Shown: positions 1 to 8,274 of the stretch, in pieces | Numbering within the stretch: the first letter of the stretch is position 1 | Layout: each line of letters begins with the position of its first letter | DNA from: an uncultured Ruminococcus sp. | GTDB lineage: Bacteria; Bacillota; Clostridia; Oscillospirales; Ruminococcaceae | Assembly (NCBI GenBank): GCA_900539835.1 | Contig: UQDR01000015.1 | Span: 1-55,735 of the forward strand | Direction: 5' to 3' | Length of the DNA stretch: 55,735 bases | Program-made: the position numbers and the translations under genes | The notes under the pieces: generated by a model | The model's input: the letters and a program-made list of their open reading frames with translations, nothing else | The model's database searches: none | What the model was told of the DNA's origin: nothing

Positions 1-176
1 GCTGATATGTTGTTAAAGTTATCATAATAGCAGTGTGCGTCACCCCATGCACCGGGATTAAGATTAAATACCTCTTTTAAGTAAAACTTAACTAAATCAA
101 CGCACTGCACTCCTGCAACTCCGTCATAATCCTTTGCTTTGCCGTTGTACTTTTTAATAAATTCTGAATACGTCAT
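1..176 (-). CDS. Phage endolysin, CHAP domain (partial, N-terminal 58 residues)
   Basis: Only the N-terminus is in the window; the rest runs off the left edge. The visible residues begin MTYSEFIKKYNGKAKDYDG and continue with VQCVDLVKFYL. This is the typical start of a CHAP amidase/endopeptidase, with the catalytic Cys in the QCVDL motif at about residue 30, followed by a PGAWGDAH-type segment. CHAP enzymes cut peptidoglycan stem peptides or the amide bond to release phage. The gene ends the late operon directly after the holin cluster, which fits a lysis role. The catalytic His and any wall-binding domain are not visible. Confidence 0.85.
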   Translation of the reverse strand, partial: MTYSEFIKKYNGKAKDYDGVAGVQCVDLVKFYLKEVFNLNPGAWGDAHCYYDNFNNIS

Positions 177-178
177 GG

Positions 179-376
179 TTAGCCCTCCTCCACAGGTTCA
201 TAAGTCTTTTCGAAAATATTAGGTTTACAAGGGTATTGCTCACCGTTTACTCCTGTAATTATATAGTCACCGACACTTGCTTTCATGTCGCCCTCGAGAG
301 TATGTATGGTGATCTCTTTGTCTGTTTGATAGGCGTGTATTACTACTGGCTTTTTACGGTATTTTTTTATTTGCAT
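179..376 (-). CDS. Small phage protein, PGDYG-like
   Basis: A 65-residue protein with an N-terminal YRKKPVV motif, then GDYIITGVNGEQYPCKPNIF and KTYE near the end. This pattern is widespread in phage genomes and resembles the PGDYG-type domain family. No biochemical role is established that I know of. It sits between holin and endolysin genes, so it is transcribed with the lysis cassette, but nothing in the sequence ties it to lysis itself. Confidence 0.7.
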   Translation of the reverse strand: MQIKKYRKKPVVIHAYQTDKEITIHTLEGDMKASVGDYIITGVNGEQYPCKPNIFEKTYEPVEEG

Positions 377-379
377 TAT

Positions 380-577
380 TTACTCCTCCACTTCCGGCAA
401 ACCTGCCACTGATGTAAGTAACGACAACGCTCCGGCAAGAGCGGAAGCCGAAATGACCATAACCCAATTAACATCTGATATTACAACTGACGTGCCAATC
501 ATTGCAACTGATGTCTGTGCAACTGTCTTTACTGCTCTTACTCCTGCGGCTTTAAGCCATGTTTTCCACTTTTTCAT
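380..577 (-). CDS. Phage holin, r1t-like
   Basis: A 65-residue membrane protein with a charged N-terminus (MKKWKTWLKAAGVRAVKT), a first hydrophobic segment at about residues 18-33, a VNW turn, and a second hydrophobic segment at about residues 40-59. The pattern KTxAQTxxAxIGT...DVNWxxVxSxSALAxxLSLLTS matches the Lactococcus phage r1t holin family. Such holins form membrane lesions that let the endolysin reach the wall. The start overlaps the stop of the upstream coiled-coil membrane gene by four bases, consistent with translational coupling in the lysis cassette. Confidence 0.85.
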   Translation of the reverse strand: MKKWKTWLKAAGVRAVKTVAQTSVAMIGTSVVISDVNWVMVISASALAGALSLLTSVAGLPEVEE

Positions 578-789
578 TTGTTTTTAACCTCGCTTTCTAA
601 ATCGTCAATTCTGTGATTTGCAACCTTGATATTATTTTCGGCTAATGCCATACGCTCGACAACACTATTGTGTTTTTCAACTCTCTTTTCAAGCTGCTCA
701 ATACGATATGACATCAACCTCGTTCCGCCGAACGTTCCCAACGCCGTGCCTATCAAACTAAACAATGCTACAATAATTTCACTCGCCAT
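574..789 (-). CDS. XhlA/BhlA-like small membrane protein of the lysis cassette
   Basis: The preferred start is the internal ATG giving MASEIIVALFSLIGT (71 residues), because an AGAGGGTG ribosome site lies just upstream; a longer reading begins 27 codons earlier without such support. The protein has one N-terminal hydrophobic segment with a glycine-rich GTALGTFGG stretch and then a charged coiled coil (YRIEQLEKRVEKHNSVVERM). This layout is common for hemolysin XhlA-like or holin-accessory proteins next to phage holins. A role in holin function is an inference from family and position. Confidence 0.6.
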   Translation of the reverse strand: MASEIIVALFSLIGTALGTFGGTRLMSYRIEQLEKRVEKHNSVVERMALAENNIKVANHRIDDLESEVKNK

Positions 790-955
790 TAATTTCACCC
801 TCTTTCGGCACATTATCCTCGACAATCTCCTGCCAATTCTCAGGGATTTCATCCTTTCCGAGATACACAACGTTTGTATATATCTCTCCGTCTGTAAGCG
901 TCTTACCCTCGTCAGCTATAAGCATTCGGGGATTAAGGTCTAAAAATTCTTTCAT
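779..955 (-). CDS. Small conserved phage protein (58 aa)
   Basis: The frame reads MKEFLDLNPRMLIADEGKTL and continues with YTNVVYLGKDEIPENW. Its last codons overlap the start of the downstream membrane-protein gene by eleven bases, and it lies just after the LRR tail gene. Proteins of this kind (start, LNPRMLIAD, then a VYLGKDE segment) recur at the tail/lysis junction of Firmicutes prophages. I do not know a function. The codon pattern and tight packing support a real gene. Confidence 0.65.
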   Translation of the reverse strand: MKEFLDLNPRMLIADEGKTLTDGEIYTNVVYLGKDEIPENWQEIVEDNVPKEGEINGE

Positions 956-964
956 GATTACCTC

Positions 965-1624
965 CTAAGCAACGTTCCAATTTTTTTCGGTCGCTATCTG
1001 CAACTGCTCTGCCGTCAGCTTTGCAAGGTTAGTTGCTCCCAATGTAAGCGTTTTGGCTGTTGTACCTGTGTTATCCTTAAGGGCATTAAACATATCAATC
1101 ATACAATCAACGGTATATGACCCCATACCTATATTTAAACTTAAATTAAACCCTTGACCCAGTGTCACATTACGAAAATATTGTGTGCTGAAAACACTTG
1201 CGCCCATAGATGTCAAAGTTGATGGCAAATAGACTGTTGATATAGGATTACCAAAAAACGCATTTTGAGCGATTCTTGTCACCCCTTCGGGGATATAGAT
1301 TTCTTTTAATTTTGTGCAACCTTGAAATGCGTTGTTGCCGATATCTGTTATTGTATCAGGAAAAGTAACCGTTTCGATTAATGTACAATACTGATATGCT
1401 GCTCCGCCTACATTCTTTAAATCGCTTGGGAAAACAATGTCTTTAGTGTATAATCTGCCGTTGGCACTGTAATATGTCTGTGCGCCGGACTGTATCTCAG
1501 CTATCATATTGCCATACTCAGAAGTAGGTGCATTACCCACATTAACGCCCTTATCCTCGATAGCCGTCTTTATACTGTCAAAGTCAGCTAAAGCCCGATG
1601 TATATTTGTCACAATATTAGCCAT
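965..1624 (-). CDS. Tail-associated protein with BspA-type leucine-rich repeats
   Basis: The ATG giving MANIVTNIHRALADFDSIKT is chosen because GGAGG lies eight bases upstream; the longer GTG reading starts inside that ribosome site. Residues about 1-50 form a helical adaptor common to phage tail-fibre/appendage proteins. About residues 70-150 hold four LRR_5-like repeats (for example VTFPDTITDIGNNAFQGCT and YIPEGVTRIAQNAFFG). The last 50 residues carry a short LTLGATNLAKLTAEQ segment typical of these tail proteins. It follows the baseplate gene, so a role as receptor-binding or accessory tail protein is likely but not shown. Confidence 0.7.
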   Translation of the reverse strand: MANIVTNIHRALADFDSIKTAIEDKGVNVGNAPTSEYGNMIAEIQSGAQTYYSANGRLYTKDIVFPSDLKNVGGAAYQYCTLIETVTFPDTITDIGNNAFQGCTKLKEIYIPEGVTRIAQNAFFGNPISTVYLPSTLTSMGASVFSTQYFRNVTLGQGFNLSLNIGMGSYTVDCMIDMFNALKDNTGTTAKTLTLGATNLAKLTAEQLQIATEKNWNVA

Positions 1625-2255
1625 TGTGGACACCTCCGTTAAGGCGTACTTCTAATGCATTGTTAAGGTCATTAATAATGGCTGTCAGCTCATCCGCTTT
1701 TTGAGTTGCTATGTTTACAGCATATTCACAGGTTTCGGCACATGCTTGTGCCCGTAAGGTTGCAGTTTTAGCAATACTCGCCTGTTCTTTTGCAATGTCT
1801 TTATATGACATGGCATCGTACTTGTACTTTTGTGCTTGTTCGGCATAATCCTTACAATTTGCTTCCGCTTCGAGCACCTCATCCGCAATTGACTTTGACT
1901 GCTCATAAGTCGGTATCGGTGCAACATCATCAGATATGCTGTCACCTATAGATAGCGTAAATACCTGTGATTTAGCAACCAATGTATAATTATCACCGTC
2001 CGCCTTTGTAGCTATCCATTGGCATTTTATTGCACCTATCTCACGCAAGAGAGAGCCTGTGATTATTACTTTACCGTCCGCAATAGGCACGTCATATATC
2101 TTACCGTCATAATACTCAAAGCGTAATAGGTATGTATCAACACCCTCAACTACAGGCTGGTCTATCTCTATTACTCGTGCGTTGGTTTCGCCAAGATAGC
2201 CGAGCAAGCTAAAGTTTTTAGTAGCAGTATAGCTTTCATTTACTGTAATTTGCAT
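1617..2255 (-). CDS. Baseplate upper protein-like (BppU N-terminus plus coiled coil)
   Basis: A 212-residue protein. The first 115 residues form a beta-rich domain of the BppU-like type, seen as alternating segments such as LLRFEYYDGKIYDVPIADGK and GEIGAIKCQW-type strands. Residues about 120-205 are an alanine- and glutamate-rich coiled coil. In lactococcal-type siphophages this protein joins receptor-binding proteins to the baseplate. The gene overlaps the LRR tail gene by eight bases, suggesting that the LRR protein is mounted on it. Homology is judged by pattern only. Confidence 0.55.
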   Translation of the reverse strand: MQITVNESYTATKNFSLLGYLGETNARVIEIDQPVVEGVDTYLLRFEYYDGKIYDVPIADGKVIITGSLLREIGAIKCQWIATKADGDNYTLVAKSQVFTLSIGDSISDDVAPIPTYEQSKSIADEVLEAEANCKDYAEQAQKYKYDAMSYKDIAKEQASIAKTATLRAQACAETCEYAVNIATQKADELTAIINDLNNALEVRLNGGVHNG

Positions 2256-2260
2256 TTATA

Positions 2261-2641
2261 TCACCATCCTGTTGCAATCCAATCAACGTAATATGTGCCC
2301 TGCGGTATGTTAACATCACTCTGCAAAACGACAAAAAAGTCACCGTGATAATATAAGCTATATACCTGTATGTTTGGCAGTTCAACGTCCTGGACCGTCG
2401 TGGCATCGTTATTTAATACTCGCAAAGTCAAAATCGCTTTTGTTACGTGGTATTTACCGCCGTTTATTGGCTGGCAAACCCTTTTTGTATCGCTGTCAAC
2501 TATTATTTCCAACGTGCCTTTAAACCCGATAGCCTCGTCAAGTTTATCCATATTGCTGCCGAAAATACCCGGGATAAATTCGCTGTATGCATCCAGTAAC
2601 TCGGGTTTTTCCAACTCTAAAAACTTAGTCTTTGTAGCCAT
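2261..2641 (-). CDS. Phage tail/baseplate structural protein, unknown
   Basis: Starts at MATKTKFLELEKPELLDAYS, with a GAGGGGTGA ribosome site upstream; a GTG three codons earlier lies within that site. The N-terminal 40 residues (KPELLDAYSEF..., DKLDEAIG) look like a short helical attachment segment. The remainder is beta-rich and ends in GTYYVDWIATGW. The neighbouring gene ends in a very similar GTYYVDYFVIDEG motif, so the two probably share a C-terminal fold. No specific function can be assigned. Confidence 0.6.
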   Translation of the reverse strand: MATKTKFLELEKPELLDAYSEFIPGIFGSNMDKLDEAIGFKGTLEIIVDSDTKRVCQPINGGKYHVTKAILTLRVLNNDATTVQDVELPNIQVYSLYYHGDFFVVLQSDVNIPQGTYYVDWIATGW

Positions 2642-2646
2642 TTGTA

Positions 2647-3021
2647 TCACCCCTCGTCTATTACAAAATAGTCAACATAATATGTGCCGGACGGTACATA
2701 TAGACTATTGCCATTTGATGTATCACCGTTAAATCTTGATGTTGTCAGTCCAATAATAAAACCAGAAGATGTAATACGGCTTACCGTTGCTTTTAGTAAA
2801 ATAGACTTACTACCCGGTGTAATTGCTGACGGGTCATACACCTGAAGAAAAATTCTTGGGTTAGTATGGTCGTTTTTAAAATCAACGGATGTTGTGGGTA
2901 TAGGACTGGGAGATGTTATTTTTATTGTTGCCCTGCCCAATTCAAAGTTTCCGTATTTAGCCGCAAGCTCTCCGGCTTTATCAAGCATTGCCCCTGTGCA
3001 AGCTCCTTGATATACTGGCAT
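2647..3021 (-). CDS. Phage tail/baseplate structural protein, unknown
   Basis: A 124-residue beta-rich protein beginning MPVYQGACTGAMLDKAGELA. Its C-terminal strand VPSGTYYVDYFVIDEG resembles the end of the downstream gene product, suggesting two related small baseplate decorations. A clear AAAGGAATG ribosome site precedes the start. It is transcribed with the baseplate genes. I cannot name the family. Confidence 0.6.
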   Translation of the reverse strand: MPVYQGACTGAMLDKAGELAAKYGNFELGRATIKITSPSPIPTTSVDFKNDHTNPRIFLQVYDPSAITPGSKSILLKATVSRITSSGFIIGLTTSRFNGDTSNGNSLYVPSGTYYVDYFVIDEG

Positions 3022-3035
3022 AATATCATTCCTTT

Positions 3036-4193
3036 CTATAAATTACTTTCTGTGTCGGTCTTTCCGCTTGCCTCAATATCAGCAGATAAACCGCCGTCAA
3101 AGCTATAGGATAAATCCATTACAGGTATATTGCAATCTCCCAAGTGCAGTATATCCCATACATCAATTCTCGGGTCACCCATACGCTGTAAAACACTTGC
3201 AGGGCGATATTTAAAAGGCAGGATATCAGCAGCTATAACATTAAGCATTCTCTGTGTCATATATGGATTTGATATTTCCATTGTGCGTCCTATCTGTCCG
3301 CTATACAGCGTTTTATTTTCGCTGACTTTACAAACAATCCTCGTAATTGTTATATCCTTTTCTCCCAGTTCGGGAGTATCTATCCTGTTTGGCTGTAAGA
3401 TAAGACCATTATCTTCATACCAAGCATACTTTAAGTTGCCCAGTCTGTTAGCTAAGGCAAAACAACCTCTCAAAGATGCGATATACCCTAACATCTGCCG
3501 CATAGTTGTTTTGGCAGGAGGCTCATCAATAAACACAACATAGTCATAGAGGATGTAATCCCCACTGTCATAAGTCATATAGACCTCTTTATCACTCGTC
3601 ATATACTGTAAATCACTGTTAGTTACATTTTCGATACCGAGATTATTACATATCTCCTTTTCTATGTCCTTTGTGCTTGCCGGATAAACTAAATCGGAGT
3701 TATACTCCTTGTCGGCTTCTTCTAAAAAATCTCCTGCGGAAATTGTATAACCGTTAGCCTTGGATTTGCATTTGCTCACCCTAAATTGCCCCATTGGTAT
3801 ATGTCTGTGAGGCATATTAACTAATTTGTTTAAGCCCTCATGGGTGTACTTGCCCAATTCCTCATGCGTATACTCTGCTAATGTGTAGTGCGTTAAAGGA
3901 TTATCTACATCACTTGACACAGGCGTGACAAATGATAAATCCATTAAGTAAAAATACAGCATAAATACCCTGCCCTCAAGAGGACAAGGTATTTCAGATA
4001 CTTCTATTGTAACTCCCTGAGAATAGATTCCACCGATTGTTACATCTTCATCGCTACAGGAAGCACCGTCTGTCTGTATTTTATAAATCTTATCGCTTGT
4101 AATCTGGAAGTCGCCAAAGTCCATTAATGCACGAAAACATCTGCAATCTCCCTCGATCATATCAACAGTGCTTTGTGATAGAGTATTATACAT
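3036..4193 (-). CDS. Baseplate hub / Tal-like tail protein (putative)
   Basis: The start MYNTLSQSTVDMIEGDCR is preferred because GGAGGTG lies six bases upstream and the ORF directly follows the previous stop; 35 extra upstream codons in the open frame overlap the preceding gene. The 385-residue product is beta-rich, with segments such as PLEGRVFMLYFYLMDLSF and AGDFLEEADKEYNSDLVYP, and follows the tape measure and distal-tail genes. This is the usual place of the tail-associated lysin/hub protein (gp44-like). No peptidase motif is recognisable, so hub is a positional assignment. Confidence 0.55.
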   Translation of the reverse strand: MYNTLSQSTVDMIEGDCRCFRALMDFGDFQITSDKIYKIQTDGASCSDEDVTIGGIYSQGVTIEVSEIPCPLEGRVFMLYFYLMDLSFVTPVSSDVDNPLTHYTLAEYTHEELGKYTHEGLNKLVNMPHRHIPMGQFRVSKCKSKANGYTISAGDFLEEADKEYNSDLVYPASTKDIEKEICNNLGIENVTNSDLQYMTSDKEVYMTYDSGDYILYDYVVFIDEPPAKTTMRQMLGYIASLRGCFALANRLGNLKYAWYEDNGLILQPNRIDTPELGEKDITITRIVCKVSENKTLYSGQIGRTMEISNPYMTQRMLNVIAADILPFKYRPASVLQRMGDPRIDVWDILHLGDCNIPVMDLSYSFDGGLSADIEASGKTDTESNL

Positions 4194-4194
4194 C

Positions 4195-4572
4195 TTACAC
4201 CTCCATAGACTTGCCAATAAGACTGACAGAACAGCCCTTATACCATGTTTCATTTGAGCTAACCGGAATCTCTGAGGTATATATAAAGTCACTGGCATAA
4301 CAGGTAAATGTCCTTTTTACGCCGCCTTGCTCAAATGTAACAGGAAAATATGCAGGACTTGTCACGTTAAACAGGTTATCCATCATTTCCTTATCACTGC
4401 TACTAAGCATAGAGTATTTTAATACGATTCTCCACGTTAGACCTTGGATATCGCCGACTGTTTCGCCGGTTGAAACACGCCCCGAATTGGTCGCCCATGT
4501 CTTATATCTTAGCGCTGTACTTCCCTCAATGTCAGCACTGGGGAGCAGCACTCCTCTTGCCCATACTTTCAT
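4195..4572 (-). CDS. Small tail protein between tape measure and hub (distal-tail-like)
   Basis: A 125-residue protein beginning MKVWARGVLLPSADIEGSTA. It contains a short TWRIVLKYSMLSSSDKEMMD segment and strands that fit a tail-tip beta-sandwich. It lies directly after the tape measure gene and two bases ahead of the hub gene, the normal position of distal-tail/tail-tip connector proteins, but it is shorter than classical Dit proteins. The start is supported by AGGAGGTG about twelve bases upstream. Confidence 0.5.
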   Translation of the reverse strand: MKVWARGVLLPSADIEGSTALRYKTWATNSGRVSTGETVGDIQGLTWRIVLKYSMLSSSDKEMMDNLFNVTSPAYFPVTFEQGGVKRTFTCYASDFIYTSEIPVSSNETWYKGCSVSLIGKSMEV

Positions 4573-4573
4573 A

Positions 4574-7525
4574 TTAGATTAGTGCACCTCCTGTTCTGAC
4601 CTTATGTTCTCTGTACAACTTTACTATAGCTTTCCAAAGCGTACGTTCGTTAATTTTGCCTTCAAATGTTAAGTCAAGTGATTTTAAGATATCAACTATT
4701 TCTCTGAGCAGTGCAATTATTTCTGATATCCCCGCTCCGTCTGTAATCATTCCTTGCAGTTTACTTAATGGAGCGATTACCTCAGGGTCGGTACGTGCGT
4801 TTCGGTTATCACCGACCATTGCAAGAGTTGGAGCAGTCGCAAGTCCGCCTGTTGCGAGTTTAGGTATTTCGGGGATATCAAAGCCAAACTTACCGCCTCC
4901 AAGCCAATCAGGGATGTCAAAGCTGATTTTATTAATACCGCCTATAAGGGTATTGATACCGTCTATAATCCAGTTAATCGGAGTTTTAACGATGTCAACA
5001 ATTTTATTAAATACGAATTTAATCCCGTCTACAACATTGCTAAATAAGCCCTTGAACCACTCTGCGGCTTTAAGAAACGGCTTTTTAATTAAATCCCAAA
5101 CACCAGCAAAAAAGCCGCCGACTTTAGAAAATACCGATTTTATGCCGTTCCATGCTTTAGAAAAAACATCTTTGAAGAAATTGCCTATTGTTGAGCATAC
5201 TTTTTTTATGCCGCTCCACATAGCTTTCAAGAAATTGCGGAAGCCGTCACACTTTTTCCACAGTATAACAAGTCCTGCAACAAGACCAGCAATCGCAGCA
5301 ACCACTAACGCTATAGGATTCAAGTTCATTACTAAATTTAAGGCTGCTTGTGCAATTGTCATCCCTTCGGTTGCGGTCTTAGCAACCTTGAATGCATCTA
5401 TTATCTTATTAATAATACTAATCGCTACTAATGCAGCTTTGTACGCAACAAAAGCAGCAGTCAAGGAACCTATTATACCCACAAGAACCTTTCCTGGGGT
5501 AGAAAGTTTATCAAAACATCCCCCGATGACCTCTACTGCCGCAGATAACGCCTTTGCAACTACTTCAAGCACCTTAGATGCGATTCCAGCCCAATCAATT
5601 CCGCAGATAAACTCTCCTATATCTTCTCCTATTGCTTGCCAGTCCACTTCGGAAAGAAAAGCTAAAAGGGTGTCCAACAAACCTTGAATTGATTCTGAAA
5701 CGGTTTCGCCGAGTTTAGCCCAGTCGATTTCATCAAACCAAGCATTAACGGATTCGCCGATTGAAACACCGAAAGCAGACCAATCAAAATTGGTCACAAA
5801 AGCGTAAAGTGTGTCTATGATTGCAGTCCACTTAGACGCTAAAGTTTTGCCAATCAGACCCCAATCAGCTTTTTTTATTGCTTTGTTAAGAAAATCGGCA
5901 ATTCCTTTACCCAATGCTGACCAATTAAACTTCTTCATAAATGTATAAATACCGCCGAAAACAGTGTTAATGCCATTTGCGAGAGCTTCGCCCATTTTAC
6001 CCCAGTCAAGAGTCTTAATAAATCCGTTAAGACCGTCAGCAAGTCCACTCATAAAGCTATTAACTTTACTCTTAACTGCCTCCCAGTTGATGCCGTCAAC
6101 TGCGTTATTGATCTTCTCGGCGAGCAAAGAACCTACACCTTTCCAATCGCCGGAACGAATAGCATCTTTCATACGCTCCGCCCAGTCAGGAAGCTTGACA
6201 TTATCACCGTTTATTGCAGAATAATCAACGCCGCTATCATTGTCTGATGAGCCACTATCTGAACTGCTTGTATCTTGTGCAACGTTCATCTCGTCAAAGC
6301 TCGCAAGATATGTTTTCGCTTCTTTTGCGGCATCCTTGTTTGCTTTCTGCGCTTTTTTCAGCGTATTTAGCGACTTTTTATAAGTAGTGCCAAACAATGA
6401 GTTTATAAACGCCGCTACAGTCTGTGTGACCTTTGCTAATCCCTGCATAAGTGCGTTAATGTATGGCATTACAGTGTTCTTTATTGGCTCAAATGCAATG
6501 TTGAGGTTAGCTTTAATTGCATTCAGCGACTTTGCGAATTCATCGTTGCCATTACAAGCATTAGTAATAGCAGAACGGAAAGCCTTAAGTAAAGCAAGTA
6601 TACCAGCCATTACAAACACTCGCCTAAAAGCATTTTTTATTGACCGTCCTAATTTATTGACAGGCTTTTCAAGACTTCCGATAGAACCATGCAATTTAGA
6701 AAACTTGCCCTTTATTCCATCCAGTGCTCTCCCTGCTACTGATTTCAAAGATTTAAATGTACCGCCAAGTGTTTTCTTAATTCCGTCTGTGGCTTTTTGT
6801 GCTGAATCTTTTAAATTATTTGAACCAGTTGAAGCTGCGTCACTTATTTTCTGCCGAATTTTTTCAGAAGATTTTTCAAGTGAAATCAATTGTTTTTCAA
6901 TAGCATTTATTTGAGAAATGACATTATCATCATTAGTTTTATCAAGCTGTTCAGTTAGCTCCTGCCATTTCTTTTGAAGTAAATCCGCTTTTTCCTGTGT
7001 GTTTTCAAGTTCCTGTTTAAGACGTTTCACAGGGTCTGCAGATATTTCAAAGTTAGATAGCTTCTCTTTCGCTTTTTCCACGGTTTCGGAAATCTGTTCA
7101 GTTATGCTTTCTTTAGCTTGTTTAATACCATTAGATGTTTTTTCAGCAATATTATTCGAAATACTGTCCACTTCGGACATAACTGTTTTTACATCAAACT
7201 TTTCATATTGTACTTTAACTTTAGATTTACCTATTTTATTGATTTCTTTTTCTGCTTCTTGTGCTGCAATTTCAGCTTGTGATACCAAATGGCTACAAGC
7301 TTTTTTTGCCCATTCTTCCAGCTCAGCATGGGTTTGTTTTTTAAATTCATTAACTGTCTCGGAAGCACCCTCGAAAGTCTTATCCATTGATTTTTTAACG
7401 GTTTCTCCCGCTTTTTCCATTGGCTTAGACACAGCTTCGTGAATGTGAGATTTGACCTTATCAAGCTGTTCATCTATCTGCCCTTTTATAATTAAATCAA
7501 GGGATATAGTACCGACATTTGTCAC
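4574..7525 (-). CDS. Tail tape measure protein
   Basis: The longest prophage gene (983 residues). Residues 1-260 are charged coiled coil. A basic segment and a first hydrophobic stretch follow at about 305-320. About 440-650 is a repeated block with the recurring pattern DWxxxGxxxAxxxNxxxxxIxW. Hydrophobic segments near 690-760 are typical membrane-interacting parts of tape measure proteins, and an amphipathic C-terminal region follows. The length sets siphophage tail length. The GTG start overlaps the upstream chaperone stop by four bases, and GGAGGTGGG precedes it. Placement after the chaperone pair and before the tail-tip genes is canonical. Confidence 0.92.
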   Translation of the reverse strand: MTNVGTISLDLIIKGQIDEQLDKVKSHIHEAVSKPMEKAGETVKKSMDKTFEGASETVNEFKKQTHAELEEWAKKACSHLVSQAEIAAQEAEKEINKIGKSKVKVQYEKFDVKTVMSEVDSISNNIAEKTSNGIKQAKESITEQISETVEKAKEKLSNFEISADPVKRLKQELENTQEKADLLQKKWQELTEQLDKTNDDNVISQINAIEKQLISLEKSSEKIRQKISDAASTGSNNLKDSAQKATDGIKKTLGGTFKSLKSVAGRALDGIKGKFSKLHGSIGSLEKPVNKLGRSIKNAFRRVFVMAGILALLKAFRSAITNACNGNDEFAKSLNAIKANLNIAFEPIKNTVMPYINALMQGLAKVTQTVAAFINSLFGTTYKKSLNTLKKAQKANKDAAKEAKTYLASFDEMNVAQDTSSSDSGSSDNDSGVDYSAINGDNVKLPDWAERMKDAIRSGDWKGVGSLLAEKINNAVDGINWEAVKSKVNSFMSGLADGLNGFIKTLDWGKMGEALANGINTVFGGIYTFMKKFNWSALGKGIADFLNKAIKKADWGLIGKTLASKWTAIIDTLYAFVTNFDWSAFGVSIGESVNAWFDEIDWAKLGETVSESIQGLLDTLLAFLSEVDWQAIGEDIGEFICGIDWAGIASKVLEVVAKALSAAVEVIGGCFDKLSTPGKVLVGIIGSLTAAFVAYKAALVAISIINKIIDAFKVAKTATEGMTIAQAALNLVMNLNPIALVVAAIAGLVAGLVILWKKCDGFRNFLKAMWSGIKKVCSTIGNFFKDVFSKAWNGIKSVFSKVGGFFAGVWDLIKKPFLKAAEWFKGLFSNVVDGIKFVFNKIVDIVKTPINWIIDGINTLIGGINKISFDIPDWLGGGKFGFDIPEIPKLATGGLATAPTLAMVGDNRNARTDPEVIAPLSKLQGMITDGAGISEIIALLREIVDILKSLDLTFEGKINERTLWKAIVKLYREHKVRTGGALI

Positions 7526-7926
7526 TTTTTCCCACCTCCGAACATATTTGCAAACATATTATAAAAGTAGTTTGCAACATCAAGTTTATCCTGCTCTGTA
7601 GCAGTCTGTGCCGTATGCCTTGACCGGAACTCAAACCATTCCGACCGCAGTTTATTTTCATAAGCACCAAAAGACTTTAACATATTTTTGTCCTTTTCGC
7701 TTCTGATTCTAACGACCTGTCCAAGCGGAGTGTCATGCATAAGCCCGGCAACAAGGGAAATCCAATCACTGTAATGCAGTTCTTCCTGTTCACTGGGCAA
7801 AATATGATACTGTTTGGAAATGCTTTGTATTATCAGCTCACGGTCATATTCAAGGTCATACCATGTTTCTTCAAATTTACTGTTTTTCTTTCTGAAATCG
7901 GTCAGCCATTTTTTCAGGTTCCTCAC
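7522..7926 (-). CDS. Tail assembly chaperone, T part (Gp15-like), probably expressed by frameshift
   Basis: A 134-residue protein with segments YDLEYDRELIIQSISKQYHI and MHDTPLGQVVRIRSEKDK, resembling the bacteriophage Gp15 family. The only initiator in frame near its 5' end is a GTG with no convincing ribosome site. The frame overlaps the preceding chaperone by 50 bases in a +1/-2 relation, and poly-A slip sites lie in the overlap. By analogy with lambda G/GT it is likely made as an extension of the upstream gene. It lies immediately before the tape measure gene, as expected. Confidence 0.7.
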   Translation of the reverse strand: MRNLKKWLTDFRKKNSKFEETWYDLEYDRELIIQSISKQYHILPSEQEELHYSDWISLVAGLMHDTPLGQVVRIRSEKDKNMLKSFGAYENKLRSEWFEFRSRHTAQTATEQDKLDVANYFYNMFANMFGGGKK

Positions 7927-8200
7927 CTGTTACGGCTGCAAGCACGAGTTCAAACAGTTCTTTGTAAGCGTTAAATGACATGTCAAGTCCTTCGATTTCT
8001 TTGTAATCTTTTGCCGAGAACGCAAGTTTGAACACATCATCAATAACATCAATATCATTTTTGTTTGCATTCTCGTCACACATTTTAATAATCTTTTTTA
8101 CTGTTTTCTTTCTGTCGTCAATCGGATAAATCTTTTCTCCGATTCTTATCTCAGGTGTTCCCGTGAGTAATTTGCTGTCGAGTGTGTACATTTTTGCCAT
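7877..8200 (-). CDS. Tail assembly chaperone, G part
   Basis: A 107-residue protein starting MAKMYTLDSKLLTGTPEIRI, with a helical core (KKIIKMCDEN..., FNAYKELFELVLAAVTGEE). Size, helical content and position between tail tube and tape measure match the gpG-like tail chaperones that coat the tape measure before tail assembly. A GAAAGGAAG ribosome site precedes the ATG. Its last 50 bases overlap the Gp15-like frame. Confidence 0.7.
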   Translation of the reverse strand: MAKMYTLDSKLLTGTPEIRIGEKIYPIDDRKKTVKKIIKMCDENANKNDIDVIDDVFKLAFSAKDYKEIEGLDMSFNAYKELFELVLAAVTGEEPEKMADRFQKEKQ

Positions 8201-8223
8201 AATAATAACTTCCTTTCGATTAT

Positions 8224-8259
8224 AAAAATATCAGCGCTCCGATTACTCAGAACGCTGAT
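8224..8259 (-). terminator. Intercistronic hairpin after tail tube gene
   Basis: Inverted repeat with arms ATCAGCG and CGCTGAT separated by about 16 bases. On the leftward strand it is followed by a T-rich stretch (ATTTTTAT). It lies between the tail tube stop and the chaperone start, so it may cause partial termination or 3'-end protection and set relative expression. Confidence 0.5.
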
Positions 8260-8274
8260 TTGGTTTTAATATTG

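Noticed and set aside
4656..7442. Long rightward open frames (up to 343 codons) across the tape measure gene
   Set aside because: They are the antisense of a well-supported tape measure protein, lack ribosome sites and have proline/leucine-biased composition typical of antisense frames.
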